Both the position numbers and the translations under genes were made by a program. From NCBI RefSeq assembly GCF_003570885.1, contig NZ_QXJC01000001.1, positions 1-64,000 of the forward strand: a DNA stretch of 64,000 bases, given 5' to 3'. The notes beneath the pieces were generated by a model that worked only from the letters and a program-made list of their open reading frames with translations, had not been told where the DNA came from and searched no databases. The stretch comes from Simplicispira hankyongi (GTDB lineage: Bacteria; Pseudomonadota; Gammaproteobacteria; Burkholderiales; Burkholderiaceae_C). This document shows, piece after piece, positions 49,735-59,676 of the stretch (position 1 is the first letter of the stretch; every line of letters begins with the position of its first letter).

Positions 49735-50144
49735 TGTTGGCAGGCGCAGCGAAATCGCGATCCAACCCCAATCCCCGACAGGGCCGTGCGCGCTGGCCGC
49801 GACCTGAGTTTCAGAATCCGGAAAAAATAACTCAAAAACAGGAGCTGCTAGCGCATGAGCAACGAGCGCTAGAGGCCGATTTTGATACTGAAAAACCGCT
49901 ATCAAAAACAGAGTCTTCTAAATCACGGCAACACCCCTGGCCAGCCACCCTCCCCGAGCAGGTCCGCGCCGTAGCCGAAGCCCTGGCCCGCAGCCCCGCA
50001 CCGCTCACACCGCCCGCGCTGGAAGCACACTTCAAAGGCCGTGGCCCCTGGAAGAAGGGCTTGCCCACGCTGCCGCAAACGCTGGAAGCCCTGGGCCGCG
50101 CGCAGGCGGTAGCGGTGGAAGGCGCGGCCGCGTGGTGGGGGTGA
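49731..50144 (+). CDS. probable gene remnant; C-terminal domain resembling DNA-methyltransferase tails
   Basis: An open frame of 137 codons without any ATG or GTG upstream of its conserved part; the only start is a TTG inside the clpA terminator. The last 70 residues (LPEQVRAVAEALARSPAPLT; AHFKGRGPWKKGLPTLPQTL; EALGRAQAV) look like a small winged-helix tail that I recall at the C-terminus of some Eco57I-type DNA methyltransferases. The first part is largely palindromic repeat sequence (49831-49890) read in frame. It is most simply a decayed fragment, although a short expressed protein is possible. Outside this frame, 50145-50287 holds nothing I can identify. Confidence 0.4.
   Translation: MLLAGAAKSRSNPNPRQGRARWPRPEFQNPEKITQKQELLAHEQRALEADFDTEKPLSKTESSKSRQHPWPATLPEQVRAVAEALARSPAPLTPPALEAHFKGRGPWKKGLPTLPQTLEALGRAQAVAVEGAAAWWG
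49831..49890. repeat. palindromic repeat, copy 8, inside the remnant frame
   Basis: CTCAAAAACAGGAGCTGCTA, GCGCATGAGCAACGAGCGCT, then AGAGGCCGATTTTGATACTG. The family core is present with AGCTGCTAGCGC and GAGCGCTAGAGGCC. CGCTATCAAAAA at 49898-49909 may be a further partial piece. Confidence 0.75.
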
Positions 50145-50287
50145 GCATTTTCGGGCTCCAGCAAGGCCGATCTGAACGTGACCGCCAAGCGTTACCGCAA
50201 TCTGTTGAAGGATCCGTCTGAGAAGTGCGATTCGACCCAGGCATGTCACCCATCGGGCGTCTGGGCCCGCCTTTTGATCGCGTCGCC

Positions 50288-50998
50288 TCACCCCACCGGC
50301 GCCCCGAACAGCGCCCCCACGCCCGCGGTGATGGCCATGGCCAGCGCACCCCAGAACGTCACGCGCCAGGCGCCTACCAATAGGCCGGCGCCGCCGGTGC
50401 GCGCGGCCAGGGCGCCGAGCAGGGCCAGAAAAACCAGCGCGGTCCCCGGCACCCAGGCCAGCAAGCTGCCTGCGGGCGCAACGACCGCCACCAGCAGGGG
50501 CAAAGCGGCGCCGACGGCAAAGCTGGCGGCGGAGGTGAGTGCGGCCTGCACCGGGCGGGCGGCCAGGGTCTGCGAGACTTCGAGTTCGTCGCGCGCGTGC
50601 GCGCCCAGCGCATCGTGCGCCATGAGCTGCTGGGCCACCTGCTGCGCCAGCCCGGGGGCGAGGCCCCGGCCTTCGTAGATGGTGGCCAGCTCGCGCTCTT
50701 CGGCCTGCGGGTCGGCCGCCAGCTCGCGCCGTTCGCGGTCGAGGTCGGCTTTTTCGGTGTCGGCCTGCGAGTGCACCGACACGTATTCGCCCGCCGCCAT
50801 CGACATGGCACCGGCCACCAGGCCCGCCACCGCCGTCATGACGATGGCCGACGGGCTGGCCTGCGCGGCCGCCACGCCCACCACCAGGCTGGCGGTGGAG
50901 ACGATGCCGTCGTTGGCGCCCAGCACGGCGGCGCGCAGCCAGCCAATGCGCTCGCCCCGGTGGCGTTCAAGGTGCAGGCGGCGGGTGGCAGAGGTCAT
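50288..50998 (-). CDS. VIT1/CCC1-family membrane transporter (iron/manganese type)
   Basis: A 236-residue protein of the vacuolar iron transporter family. It shows the signature HRGERIGWLRAAVLGANDGI and VSTASLVVGVAAA, TM2 with GLVAGAMSMAAGEYVSVHSQ, the cytosolic metal-binding acidic loop (ERRELAADPQAEERELATIY), and three further helices at the C-terminus. It probably exports Fe2+ or Mn2+ from the cytoplasm (family inference). The ATG at 50998 places the conserved helix at the N-terminus. The 251 bp before vapB contain its promoter region and no other gene. Confidence 0.88.
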   Translation of the reverse strand: MTSATRRLHLERHRGERIGWLRAAVLGANDGIVSTASLVVGVAAAQASPSAIVMTAVAGLVAGAMSMAAGEYVSVHSQADTEKADLDRERRELAADPQAEERELATIYEGRGLAPGLAQQVAQQLMAHDALGAHARDELEVSQTLAARPVQAALTSAASFAVGAALPLLVAVVAPAGSLLAWVPGTALVFLALLGALAARTGGAGLLVGAWRVTFWGALAMAITAGVGALFGAPVG

Positions 50999-51210
50999 GG
51001 TGTGCTTTGGGGTGGCGGAGCCTGGCAGGGTAAACTCTTTTTGCTCTGTGTGGCATCTACTCCCGGGAGCTAATGACCGGTTCCGTTCTGGACGTTTTGG
51101 TAGGGGAACACAGGGCACCTGTTCTTCATGGCCGTTCGCGCCGCATGGCATCCCAATACCCTGGTTCCGCACACCTTTGGCAACAGCCTCTTGCGCAAGC
51201 GAGAAGGGTA

Positions 51211-51229
51211 GCTATCATTGATAGCTATC
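51211..51229 (+). promoter_or_regulatory. probable vapBC operator
   Basis: TAGCTATCATTGATAGCTA is an inverted repeat with perfect 9-bp arms around one base, 20 bp upstream of the vapB ATG. VapB-type antitoxins bind such dyads and repress their own operon together with VapC. GATAGCTATC is also a block of the palindromic repeat family, so the operator could derive from it (inference). Confidence 0.6.
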
Positions 51230-51249
51230 CATTGCAAAAGGAGCCCGAC

Positions 51250-51483
51250 ATGGACACTGCACGTATCTTTCAGTCTGGCCGCAGCCAAGCGGTTCGACTC
51301 CCCAAGGAGTTCCGCTTTGCGGGCTCTGAAGTCAGCGTGCAGCACTTCGGCGCAGGCGTTCTGCTGCTGCCGATAGACAACCCCTGGGCCATGTTAGACG
51401 CCGCGCTCGCAAGCTTCGAGCCCGGCTTCACGCTGGAGCGCGCGCAGCCCGATGTGCAGGAGCGCGAGGACATCGCGCCGTGA
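51250..51483 (+). CDS. vapB: VapB-type antitoxin (AbrB/MazE-like)
   Basis: A 77-residue antitoxin. The N-terminal swapped-hairpin DNA-binding domain reads ARIFQSGRSQAVRLPKEFRF, typical of VagC/VapB proteins. The C-terminal tail (ALASFEPGFTLERAQPDVQE) would wrap the toxin. AAAGGAG precedes the ATG. Its stop overlaps the vapC GTG start by 4 bp. The palindrome upstream is the likely autoregulatory site. Confidence 0.92.
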   Translation: MDTARIFQSGRSQAVRLPKEFRFAGSEVSVQHFGAGVLLLPIDNPWAMLDAALASFEPGFTLERAQPDVQEREDIAP

Positions 51484-51878
51484 TCCTGCTCGACACCAAC
51501 ATCTGCATCTACGTCATCAACATGCGCCCGCCGCAGGTGCTGGCCCGTTTTCGGGAGTACCGGCTGGGCGAGATCGGCATTTGCAGTGTGGTGGCGGCGG
51601 AACTGGCCTACGGCGTGGCCAAGAGTCGATCCGCCCGTAACCGCAGCGCGCTGGAGATGTTTCTCGCACCGCTGGAGGTGTTGCCATTCGACCAAGCCGC
51701 GGTCTGGGCCTATGGGGACCTGCGCGCGAGTTTGGAGCGCGAGGGGCAACCGATCGGTGCGTTGGACACCATGATTGCCGCGCACGCGCTGAGCGTGGAT
51801 GCGCCCCTGGTTACCCACAACACACGCGAATTTGCGCTTGTGCCGGGATTGCGATTGGAGAATTGGGTCACCGTCTGA
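51480..51878 (+). CDS. vapC: VapC-type PIN-domain toxin
   Basis: A 132-residue PIN ribonuclease. Acidic active-site residues are seen at Asp5 (MILLDTNICIY), the Glu in VVAAELAYGVAKS, the Asp in GALDTMIAAHAL, and the last acidic-polar region in VTHNTREF. VapC toxins usually cut tRNA-fMet or 23S rRNA. The GTG start overlaps vapB (GTGA). All acidic residues appear intact, so the toxin should be active. Confidence 0.92.
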   Translation: MILLDTNICIYVINMRPPQVLARFREYRLGEIGICSVVAAELAYGVAKSRSARNRSALEMFLAPLEVLPFDQAAVWAYGDLRASLEREGQPIGALDTMIAAHALSVDAPLVTHNTREFALVPGLRLENWVTV

Positions 51879-51928
51879 AGGGCCGCTACCATCCCAGCGT
51901 TCCGGCTTCAGACGACGCACCGCCCGCC

Positions 51929-53380
51929 ATGCTCCCCCACACCTTCCTCTGGCACGACTACGAAACCTTTGGCTCCGACCCGCGCCGCGACCGGCCGGCG
52001 CAGTTTGCCGCCATCCGCACCGACGCCGACCTGAACGAGATCGGCGAGCCGCTGATGCTGTACTGCCAGCCGCCCAACGACTATCTGCCCGAGCCCGAGG
52101 CCTGTTTGATCACCGGCATCACGCCGCAGATCGCATTCGAGCGCGGCGTGAGCGAGCGCGAATTTGCCGCGCGCATCCACGAGGCCATGGCCCAGCCGGG
52201 CACCATTGGCGTGGGCTACAACACGATTCGCTTTGACGACGAGGTCACGCGCCACATGTTCTGGCGCAACCTCATCGACCCCTATGGCCGCGAGTGGCAG
52301 AACCAGTGCGGCCGCTGGGATCTGCTCGACGTGGTGCGCCTGGCCTATGCGCTGCGGCCCGATGGGCTGATCGTGTGGCCCAAGAAGGAAGACGGCTCGC
52401 CCAGCTTCAAATTGGGCGACTTGGCCAAGGCCAACGGCCTGCTGCACGAGGCAGCGCACGACGCGCTCTCGGACGTGCGCGCCACCATTGCCCTGGCGCG
52501 GCTCTTGCGCCAGCACAACGCCAAGCTGTTTGACTTTGCCCTCGGCCTGCACAAAAAAGAGCGCGTGGCGGCCGAGCTGCGCCTGCCGACCGATGTGCAG
52601 AACGCGCGGCCCTTCCTGCATGTCTCGGGCATGTTCCCCGCCGAACGTGGGTGTCTGGCGGTGATGTTCCCGCTCGCCACGCACCCGACCAACAAGAACG
52701 AACTCCTGGCCTGGGACTTGGCGCACGACCCGTCCGAGCTGGCAACGCAAAGCGTGGAAGAGCTGCGCCTGCGGCTGTTCACGCGCAGTGCCGACCTGCC
52801 TGAAGGCGTCAAGCGCCTGCCGGTCAAGGGCGTGCACCTGAACAAGTCGCCCATGGTGGTGGGCAACGTCAACACGCTCACGCCCGAACTGGCGGCGCGC
52901 TGGGGCATCGATTTGGGGCAGATTGCGGCGCACGCGGCGCGCGCGCGTTTGCTGCCCGACATGAGCGCCATTTGGGCGGCGGTGTACCAGCGGCCCAAGG
53001 CCGAGGGCCCGGCGCCGGACGTGGAGCAGGATTTGTACGGCGGTTTTGTCGGCAATGGCGACCGGCGCCGGCTCGACGAACTGCGCGCCATGACCGGCGC
53101 ACAACTGGCCAGCGCGCGCACCGGCTTTGACGACGCCCGCCTCACCGAACTGCTGTTTCGCTACCGCGCGCGCAATTTCGCGGCCACCCTCACGCCTGAG
53201 GAGCAGGCCCGCTGGCTGCAGCACCGCACCGATTGCCTGCTGCATGGGCAGGGCGGGGCGCTGACCGCGCAGGCGCTGTTCGAGCGCATCGACGCGCTTT
53301 CCGAGACGGCCGATGAGCGCGCCGAAGAGATTCTGGGCGCGCTGTACGACTGGGCCGAAACCGTGGTGCCGGAGCAATAG
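51929..53380 (+). CDS. sbcB: exodeoxyribonuclease I
   Basis: A 483-residue 3'-5' single-strand DNA exonuclease, close to the E. coli length. The DEDDh nuclease motifs are LWHDYETFG (Asp10, Glu12), IGVGYNTIRFDDEVTRHMFW, and HDALSDVRATIALARLL. The SH3-like and C-terminal helical domains of ExoI follow. It acts in recombination and mismatch repair. vapC ends 50 bp upstream, and the kinase gene begins 2 bp downstream. Confidence 0.95.
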   Translation: MLPHTFLWHDYETFGSDPRRDRPAQFAAIRTDADLNEIGEPLMLYCQPPNDYLPEPEACLITGITPQIAFERGVSEREFAARIHEAMAQPGTIGVGYNTIRFDDEVTRHMFWRNLIDPYGREWQNQCGRWDLLDVVRLAYALRPDGLIVWPKKEDGSPSFKLGDLAKANGLLHEAAHDALSDVRATIALARLLRQHNAKLFDFALGLHKKERVAAELRLPTDVQNARPFLHVSGMFPAERGCLAVMFPLATHPTNKNELLAWDLAHDPSELATQSVEELRLRLFTRSADLPEGVKRLPVKGVHLNKSPMVVGNVNTLTPELAARWGIDLGQIAAHAARARLLPDMSAIWAAVYQRPKAEGPAPDVEQDLYGGFVGNGDRRRLDELRAMTGAQLASARTGFDDARLTELLFRYRARNFAATLTPEEQARWLQHRTDCLLHGQGGALTAQALFERIDALSETADERAEEILGALYDWAETVVPEQ

Positions 53381-53382
53381 CC

Positions 53383-54699
<1,317 letters not shown>

Positions 54700-54747
54700 A
54701 TTGATAGCTGCTATCGCTTATGAGGTAAGCGCTAGAGGCTATTTTTG
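54700..54747. repeat. palindromic intergenic repeat, copy 9
   Basis: ATTGATAGCTGCTATCGCTT, ATGAGGTAAGCGCTAGAGGC, then TATTTTTGTG. It begins just after the kinase stop and runs into the last codons of the convergent binding-protein gene. Confidence 0.85.
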
Positions 54748-56085
54748 TGTAAATTTTGAAATCGCTGCACCCGCTGTGTGTGCTGCCGCCGCCCAGTCGT
54801 GCTGGGCCTGCGCTGGGCGGTAAGCGGCGTCGTTCCACAGCCGGTCGATGAGCGACTCCAGAGCCTTGTGCATCGGCTCTGGCAGCGCCATGCGGTGGGC
54901 CACCGATGGCACCAGCGTGTTGGCCAGGCGCGCCGCCAGAAAGTAGGCGCTCGACTCTTTGGCGCAGGCATCAAAGGGCGCCATGTCCACCCCGGGGGTG
55001 ACGGGAATGGAGCCCTTGGCCAGGTTGAAGTTGCGCTGGAAATCCAGGCTGGTCACCGCATGGGCCAGGGCATTTTGCTCGGCGGTGGCCTCGGGGTTGG
55101 TCCCTTGGCGAAAGACGGCCAGGCTGTCGACCACATAGTCGTAGACGGTGGCGCCGCCTGGCGTGGAGGCGCACAAAAAATCGCGATCGGGCACCTGTTT
55201 CGCGGCCAGGAATTCACCCTTGGCCCAATCGCCCATGACCTGCATGGCCGCCTTGCCTGCAATGACCTGCGCCGTAGCGGCGTTCCAATCCTGGCTGGAG
55301 GCGGCGTCAGAGGCCTTGGCAGGCACAGTCAGGGGTTTGAGTGCGACAAAGGTTTGCATGGCGCGCTCCATCGTGGCGCCTCCAATGGCGGCGGGGTCGC
55401 CCTGCACCAGGGCGTGCCGGTAAAAATCTGCGCCGCCCGTGCCCAGCACCACGGTCTCGAACAGCGTCAGGTTCTGCCAGGGTTGGTTGCCGTGGGCCAG
55501 CGGGGTGATGCCGGCTTGCTGCAGGCGCTCGGCCAGCTGAAAGAACTGTGGCCAGCTCTGCGGCGCGCGCCCCTGCACTTGTGCCAGCAGGTGGCGGTTG
55601 ATGTACAGCCAGTTCACCCGGTGCACGTTGACCGGCACGGCGACATAGGTGTCCTTGTACTTCACCTGTTCGGCAATCTGGCGCGGAATTTGGTAATCCC
55701 AGTGGTCCGATTTCGCCAATGCATTCAGCGATGCCAGCGCCCCCTGGTCGCCCCATTGGGCCAGGTCAGCGGCTTTCATCTGCACCGCATCGGGCGCACG
55801 GTGCGCGGCGATGCGCTCGCTCAGGATCTTGGCCAGGGCGTCGGCGTCGCCGGCCACCGTGGGAGTCTTGAGCGTGAGGCCTTGTGTGGCCAGGGTCGCG
55901 CGCAGCGATTCCACGGCCCGGGCCTCGCCCCCGGAGGTCCACCAGTGCAGCAACTCCACCTCGGCGGCTGCCGCTGGCGTGAGGGCGGTGGTGAACAGCA
56001 GCGCCGCCGCCAGCAGGCTTTTGACGCGGAATGGCCCCGACAGCATCAGGGGGCGCGGGGCAGGCTGGCGAGAGGTGGGGGACAT
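54739..56085 (-). CDS. periplasmic binding protein, sugar (MalE/SBP_bac_1) type, without transporter genes
   Basis: A 448-residue protein. The N-terminal signal (about residues 20-41, LLAAALLFTTALTPAAAAEV) leads into a cluster-B binding protein: VELLHWWTSGGEARAVESLR, YVAVPVNVHRVNWLYINRHL, GKAAMQVMGDWAKGEFLAAK. This pattern is typical of glucose/mannose-like binding proteins. A perfect AGGAGG lies before the ATG. No ATPase or permease gene is adjacent. The gene follows a chemoreceptor gene by 23 bp in the same direction, suggesting a sensing rather than a transport role. The last codons overlap a palindromic repeat. Confidence 0.88.
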   Translation of the reverse strand: MSPTSRQPAPRPLMLSGPFRVKSLLAAALLFTTALTPAAAAEVELLHWWTSGGEARAVESLRATLATQGLTLKTPTVAGDADALAKILSERIAAHRAPDAVQMKAADLAQWGDQGALASLNALAKSDHWDYQIPRQIAEQVKYKDTYVAVPVNVHRVNWLYINRHLLAQVQGRAPQSWPQFFQLAERLQQAGITPLAHGNQPWQNLTLFETVVLGTGGADFYRHALVQGDPAAIGGATMERAMQTFVALKPLTVPAKASDAASSQDWNAATAQVIAGKAAMQVMGDWAKGEFLAAKQVPDRDFLCASTPGGATVYDYVVDSLAVFRQGTNPEATAEQNALAHAVTSLDFQRNFNLAKGSIPVTPGVDMAPFDACAKESSAYFLAARLANTLVPSVAHRMALPEPMHKALESLIDRLWNDAAYRPAQAQHDWAAAAHTAGAAISKFTQK

Positions 56086-56108
56086 GGTGCGCGCCTCCTG
56101 GCGGTTCG

Positions 56109-57800
56109 TCAGCGGGGTTGAAAACGGATGCCGGGCAGGGCGTGTGAAGGGGCTGCGCGGTGTGGTGCTGGCGATGGCGGCGCGATTTGCACCGCCGCAT
56201 CGCCTGGCAGGCGGAAGGAGTCCACTGCGTGCGCCAGCGCATCGGCTTGCTGGTCCAGGCTGTGCGCCGCCTGCGCGCTTTGCTCCACGAGATGCATGTT
56301 TTGCTGCGTCATCTCGTTCAGCTGGGTCAGCGTGGCACGCGCGTGGTCTGCGTCCAGGGCCTGTTGGTCCATGGCCAGACGAATGTCTGCCGCCAGGGCG
56401 GCCGCGGCATTGACTTGCTCCAGCACATCGCCCATGGTGGTCCCTGCGCCGTGCACATGGGCGACACCCCGGTTGACGCAGACCATCGAATCGTCGATCA
56501 GGTGCTTGATCTCCTTGGCCGCGCTGGCGCTTCGCTGGGCCAGCGTGCGCACCTCACTGGCGACGACGGCAAAGCCGCGGCCGTGCTCGCCCGCGCGGGC
56601 GGCTTCCACGGCTGCGTTGAGCGCCAGGATGTTGGTCTGGAAGGCAATGCCGTCAATGACGGTGGTGATCTCGCCAATCTTGCGGCTTGAGGCCTGGATC
56701 GCGTCCATGGCCCCGCGTGCCTGGTCCACCTTGCTGCCGCCTTCGGTGGCCACGGTGGCGGCACTTTGGGCCACGCTGGCGACGCGGGCCACGGCACTTG
56801 CCGTCTCGCTCAGGCTTTGTGCCATGTGGTGGATGGCATCGGACGTGTGCTGCAGGTGCTCGCCCTGTTGTTCGGTGCGCCCGGACAGGTGGCCGTTGCC
56901 CGTCGCAATTGCATGGCTGGCTGCCTGCACGGTGTGTGCCGACTGGCGGATCGCCCCGACGGTGCTGCTCAGTTGCTGGCGCATGCGCTCTACCATGGCC
57001 TGGACCTGTGCAATCTCGCGCGGTGCAAAACGCTGCAGCGTTGCCGTGGAGGCCGAAAGATCGTTCGCGGCCACGGTCTCGATCTCGCCCGCCATGCTGC
57101 GCAGCGGTTGCACCAGCCAGCGCCGCGCGCCACCCCACACGGCCAGGCAGGCAGCGGCAAACAGGGCGGTCAGCACCCACAGCCGGGTCAGGCTGCGCGT
57201 GAAGTTGGCCTGAATACTGGCCTGCAGGTGACTGGCCTGCTCGTTGCGGTACGCCAGCACCGCATCCACCGCCTTTTCAAACTCGGCATCCAGCGCGGGG
57301 GTCTTGTTGCGCAGTGTGTTGATGTAGTTTTGCGGGTTGCCTTTCTGCAGGGCCACCACCAGCGGCTCCAGCCCCTCGGCCAGAAAGACGGTGTACCGGG
57401 CCTCGGCTACCTTGGCCATCGGCGCTTCGGCAGCGCTTTTGGGGGCCTTCTGGTAGCGCTCAAACGCCTTGCGTGAGTCGGCCAACTTGGCCTGTGCCGT
57501 GTGCAAGGCCTGCTCGGCTTCCTTGAACATGCCGTACGAGCTGTACACCGAGGCCTGCACCATCCACACCCGCGAATTGCGTGTGTTGTCGACCGATTCA
57601 GAGAGGTCTTGCAGCACCGAAATTTCACGGGCAACCAGGTCAAACGAGGCGTTGCTCTTGACCAGCGCGGTCAAGGAGCTGGCCGCCGAGGCCGCAAACA
57701 CCAGCGCCAGGGCCATGAGCGCTGCCGTGAGCATGGCGCCAATCGAGCGCCGGGAGGCCTGGGTATGCGGGTCTGCTGATGTGTAGGGAAGGGTGGACAT
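56109..57800 (-). CDS. methyl-accepting chemotaxis protein with periplasmic four-helix-bundle sensor
   Basis: A 563-residue Tar/Tsr-like receptor. TM1 spans about residues 22-42 and TM2 about 207-224, enclosing a ~160-residue helical periplasmic domain (4HB_MCP type; [20 protein letters not shown]). HAMP follows (to about 280), and the signalling tip contains [20 protein letters not shown] and [20 protein letters not shown], the highly conserved hairpin. No C-terminal NWETF-like pentapeptide is seen. No che genes are nearby. A 22-bp perfect palindrome lies 70 bp upstream of the start. Confidence 0.93.
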   Translation of the reverse strand: MSTLPYTSADPHTQASRRSIGAMLTAALMALALVFAASAASSLTALVKSNASFDLVAREISVLQDLSESVDNTRNSRVWMVQASVYSSYGMFKEAEQALHTAQAKLADSRKAFERYQKAPKSAAEAPMAKVAEARYTVFLAEGLEPLVVALQKGNPQNYINTLRNKTPALDAEFEKAVDAVLAYRNEQASHLQASIQANFTRSLTRLWVLTALFAAACLAVWGGARRWLVQPLRSMAGEIETVAANDLSASTATLQRFAPREIAQVQAMVERMRQQLSSTVGAIRQSAHTVQAASHAIATGNGHLSGRTEQQGEHLQHTSDAIHHMAQSLSETASAVARVASVAQSAATVATEGGSKVDQARGAMDAIQASSRKIGEITTVIDGIAFQTNILALNAAVEAARAGEHGRGFAVVASEVRTLAQRSASAAKEIKHLIDDSMVCVNRGVAHVHGAGTTMGDVLEQVNAAAALAADIRLAMDQQALDADHARATLTQLNEMTQQNMHLVEQSAQAAHSLDQQADALAHAVDSFRLPGDAAVQIAPPSPAPHRAAPSHALPGIRFQPR

Positions 57801-57869
57801 GGGGCAGGTCGGGGCAAGGGACGCGCCGACGGTGTTGGGTGCAGCAAGCAAGGTTTTTGCATGCCGAGT

Positions 57870-57891
57870 AATTACATTAATTAATGTAATT
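57870..57891 (-). promoter_or_regulatory. 22-bp perfect palindrome upstream of the chemoreceptor gene
   Basis: The core ATTACATTAATTAATGTAAT (57871-57890) extends by one matched base on each side. It is strikingly AT-rich in GC-rich DNA and lies 70 bp before the chemoreceptor ATG, where an operator would be expected. The regulator is unknown. The rest of 57801-58157 holds the likely chemoreceptor promoter and palindromic repeat copy 10, with no gene that I can support. Confidence 0.55.
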
Positions 57892-58093
57892 TGGCCCGTC
57901 CCTGCAGCCGTATGGGATTTACCCTGAGCCGCGTGGGCGGCCATGGGGCATGGGTCTGCTGGTCAAGGCGTGGCAAGGTCACCGTCCGTACGGGGCCGAT
58001 GGGTCCGATGCCTTGACTGCCATCTCGTGCGCTTTGCTGCGCTAGAAGTTGCCGGGCGAGCACTCGAACAACAAGGCTAGCAGCACGTGTTTC

Positions 58094-58148
58094 TATAAAA
58101 ATTAATAGCATTCAGCGCTTATGGGATAAGCGCTAGAGCCCAATTTAA
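58094..58148. repeat. palindromic intergenic repeat, copy 10
   Basis: TATAAAAATTAATAGCATTC, AGCGCTTATGGGATAAGCGC, then TAGAGCCCAATTT. Near-canonical; it sits just beyond the 3' end of the membrane protein gene at 58158. Confidence 0.85.
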
Positions 58149-58157
58149 CCTAAAGTT

Positions 58158-59387
58158 TCACCCAAAAAACCAATAACAAACCCCAATCGCCGCCAACACC
58201 CCCGCCAGCTCCGCCAGCAGCGCGCAAGGCACCGCATGCCGCACCCGCTGAATGCCCACCGCGCCAAAGTACACCGCCAGCACATAAAACGTGGTTTCCG
58301 TGCTGCCCTGCGCCGTGGCCGCCACCAGCGCAGGGAAGCTGTCCACGCCCTTGGTCTGCATGGTCTCGATCAGCATGGCGCGCGCGGCGCTGCCCGAGAA
58401 CGGTTTGACCAGCGCGGTCGGCAAGGCATCGACAAAGCGGGTGTCCCAGCCCGCGCCTTCGACCAGCCAGCGGATGCCGTCGAGCGCGTAGCCCAGCGCG
58501 CCGGACGCGCGCAGCACGCCCACGGCGCAGAGCATGGCCACCAAATAGGGCAGCAGGTTGCGCGCCACGTCGAATCCCTCGCGCGCGCCCTCGACAAACG
58601 CCTCGTACACCGGCACGCGCCGCCAGGCGCCGAGGAGCACGAAGAGCAGGACCAGGCCGAACAGCGTGAGGTTGCCCGCGAGCGACGAGAGGTGTGCCAG
58701 CGCGGTGGCGCCCAGCGTGGAAAGGAAGGCCACCAGCGCGGCGATAGCCAGCGCCAGCGGCAGCAGGTAGGCGAGCACCACGGGGCTCCAGATGGGCAGG
58801 CGCTGCACCACGGCCACGCTCAGCAGCCCGACCAGGGTAGAGGCCGAGGTGGCGAGCAGGATGGGCACGAACACCAGCGTCGGGTCGGGTGCGCCTTGCT
58901 GCAGGCGGTACATGAAGATGGTGACGGGCAGCAGCGTGAGCGACGAGGCGTTGAGCACCAGGAACAGGATTTGTGCGTTGGTGGCGGTCTCGGGCTCGGG
59001 GTTCAGGCTTTGCAGCGAATGCATGGCCTTGAGGCCAATGGGTGTGGCGGCGTTGTCCAGCCCGAGCGCGTTGGCGGCGAAGTTGAGCGTCATCAGGCCC
59101 AGCGCCGGATGGCCGCGTGGCACGCCGGGCATGAGGTGGGCGAACAGTGGCGAGAGCCAGCGCGCCAGGGTTTCGACCAGGCCGGCGCGCTCGGCAATGC
59201 GCAAAAAGCCCAGCCAGAGCGTGAGGGTGCCAAACAGCAGCAGCATGACCTCGACCGAGAGCTTGGCCATGGCAAACAGGGCCTCGACCATGGCAGCAAA
59301 CACCTGGGCGTTGCCGCCGGCCAGCCACTGCACCAGCGCGGCGAGGGCAGAGGTGACGAAAAAACCCAGCCAGAGGGTGTTGAGCAT
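58158..59387 (-). CDS. nucleoside-recognition (Gate) domain membrane protein, SpmA/SpmB-like fusion
   Basis: A 409-residue protein with about ten transmembrane helices in two halves. The first carries [40 protein letters not shown] and LKAMHSLQ. The second has [20 protein letters not shown] and [20 protein letters not shown] with [20 protein letters not shown]. These are the signatures of the spore maturation proteins SpmA and SpmB joined in one chain, as found in many non-sporulating proteobacteria; the function is unknown. The ATG at 59387 starts the conserved first helix ([11 protein letters not shown]). A long inverted repeat begins only 4 bp upstream of it. Confidence 0.85.
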   Translation of the reverse strand: MLNTLWLGFFVTSALAALVQWLAGGNAQVFAAMVEALFAMAKLSVEVMLLLFGTLTLWLGFLRIAERAGLVETLARWLSPLFAHLMPGVPRGHPALGLMTLNFAANALGLDNAATPIGLKAMHSLQSLNPEPETATNAQILFLVLNASSLTLLPVTIFMYRLQQGAPDPTLVFVPILLATSASTLVGLLSVAVVQRLPIWSPVVLAYLLPLALAIAALVAFLSTLGATALAHLSSLAGNLTLFGLVLLFVLLGAWRRVPVYEAFVEGAREGFDVARNLLPYLVAMLCAVGVLRASGALGYALDGIRWLVEGAGWDTRFVDALPTALVKPFSGSAARAMLIETMQTKGVDSFPALVAATAQGSTETTFYVLAVYFGAVGIQRVRHAVPCALLAELAGVLAAIGVCYWFFG

Positions 59388-59391
59388 GTTC

Positions 59392-59553
59392 GGAGCCTGT
59401 CGCACTTGGAATCACCGGCTACAAAACGGCCGCAGCGGTCCATTTTCCACCGGTTTCTTGCCCCATAGGCCTGCTATGGGGCTGCAAACCCGGCGCAAAC
59501 TGTCCTCGCTGGGGCCGTTTTTCGCTTTCGGTGCTCCAAGTCCGACAGGCTCC
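59392..59553. repeat. 162-bp long inverted repeat (large palindromic element)
   Basis: The left end GGAGCCTGTCGCACTTGGA is mirrored by TCCAAGTCCGACAGGCTCC. Inside, AAAACGGCC (59423-59431) pairs with GGCCGTTTT (59513-59521), and the centre is CCCCATAG/CTATGGGG (59461-59481). All dyads share one centre near 59472, so this is one cruciform-forming unit. It occupies the whole region upstream of the 58158-59387 gene. Confidence 0.85.
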
Positions 59554-59676
59554 CACCGCCGGGCAGGGAGAGGAAAGAAGCCGCCATTGTGCGTGCGGCG
59601 GCGGTGGTAACCTTGCCCTCTTTCGCCCGGACTTTCCCTCAGCCGTTGGGGGGGGGGGTGCAGTGTTTCACGCTAT

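Noticed and set aside
50178-50280. Short frame beginning MTAKRYRNLLKDPS between the remnant and the VIT-family gene
   Set aside because: The readable part soon enters the antisense of the VIT-family gene; no conserved features and no clear ribosome site.
51073-51249. Upstream extension of the vapB frame (about 59 more codons)
   Set aside because: The ATG at 51250 has a good ribosome site and a family-typical N-terminus; the extension runs through the operator palindrome.
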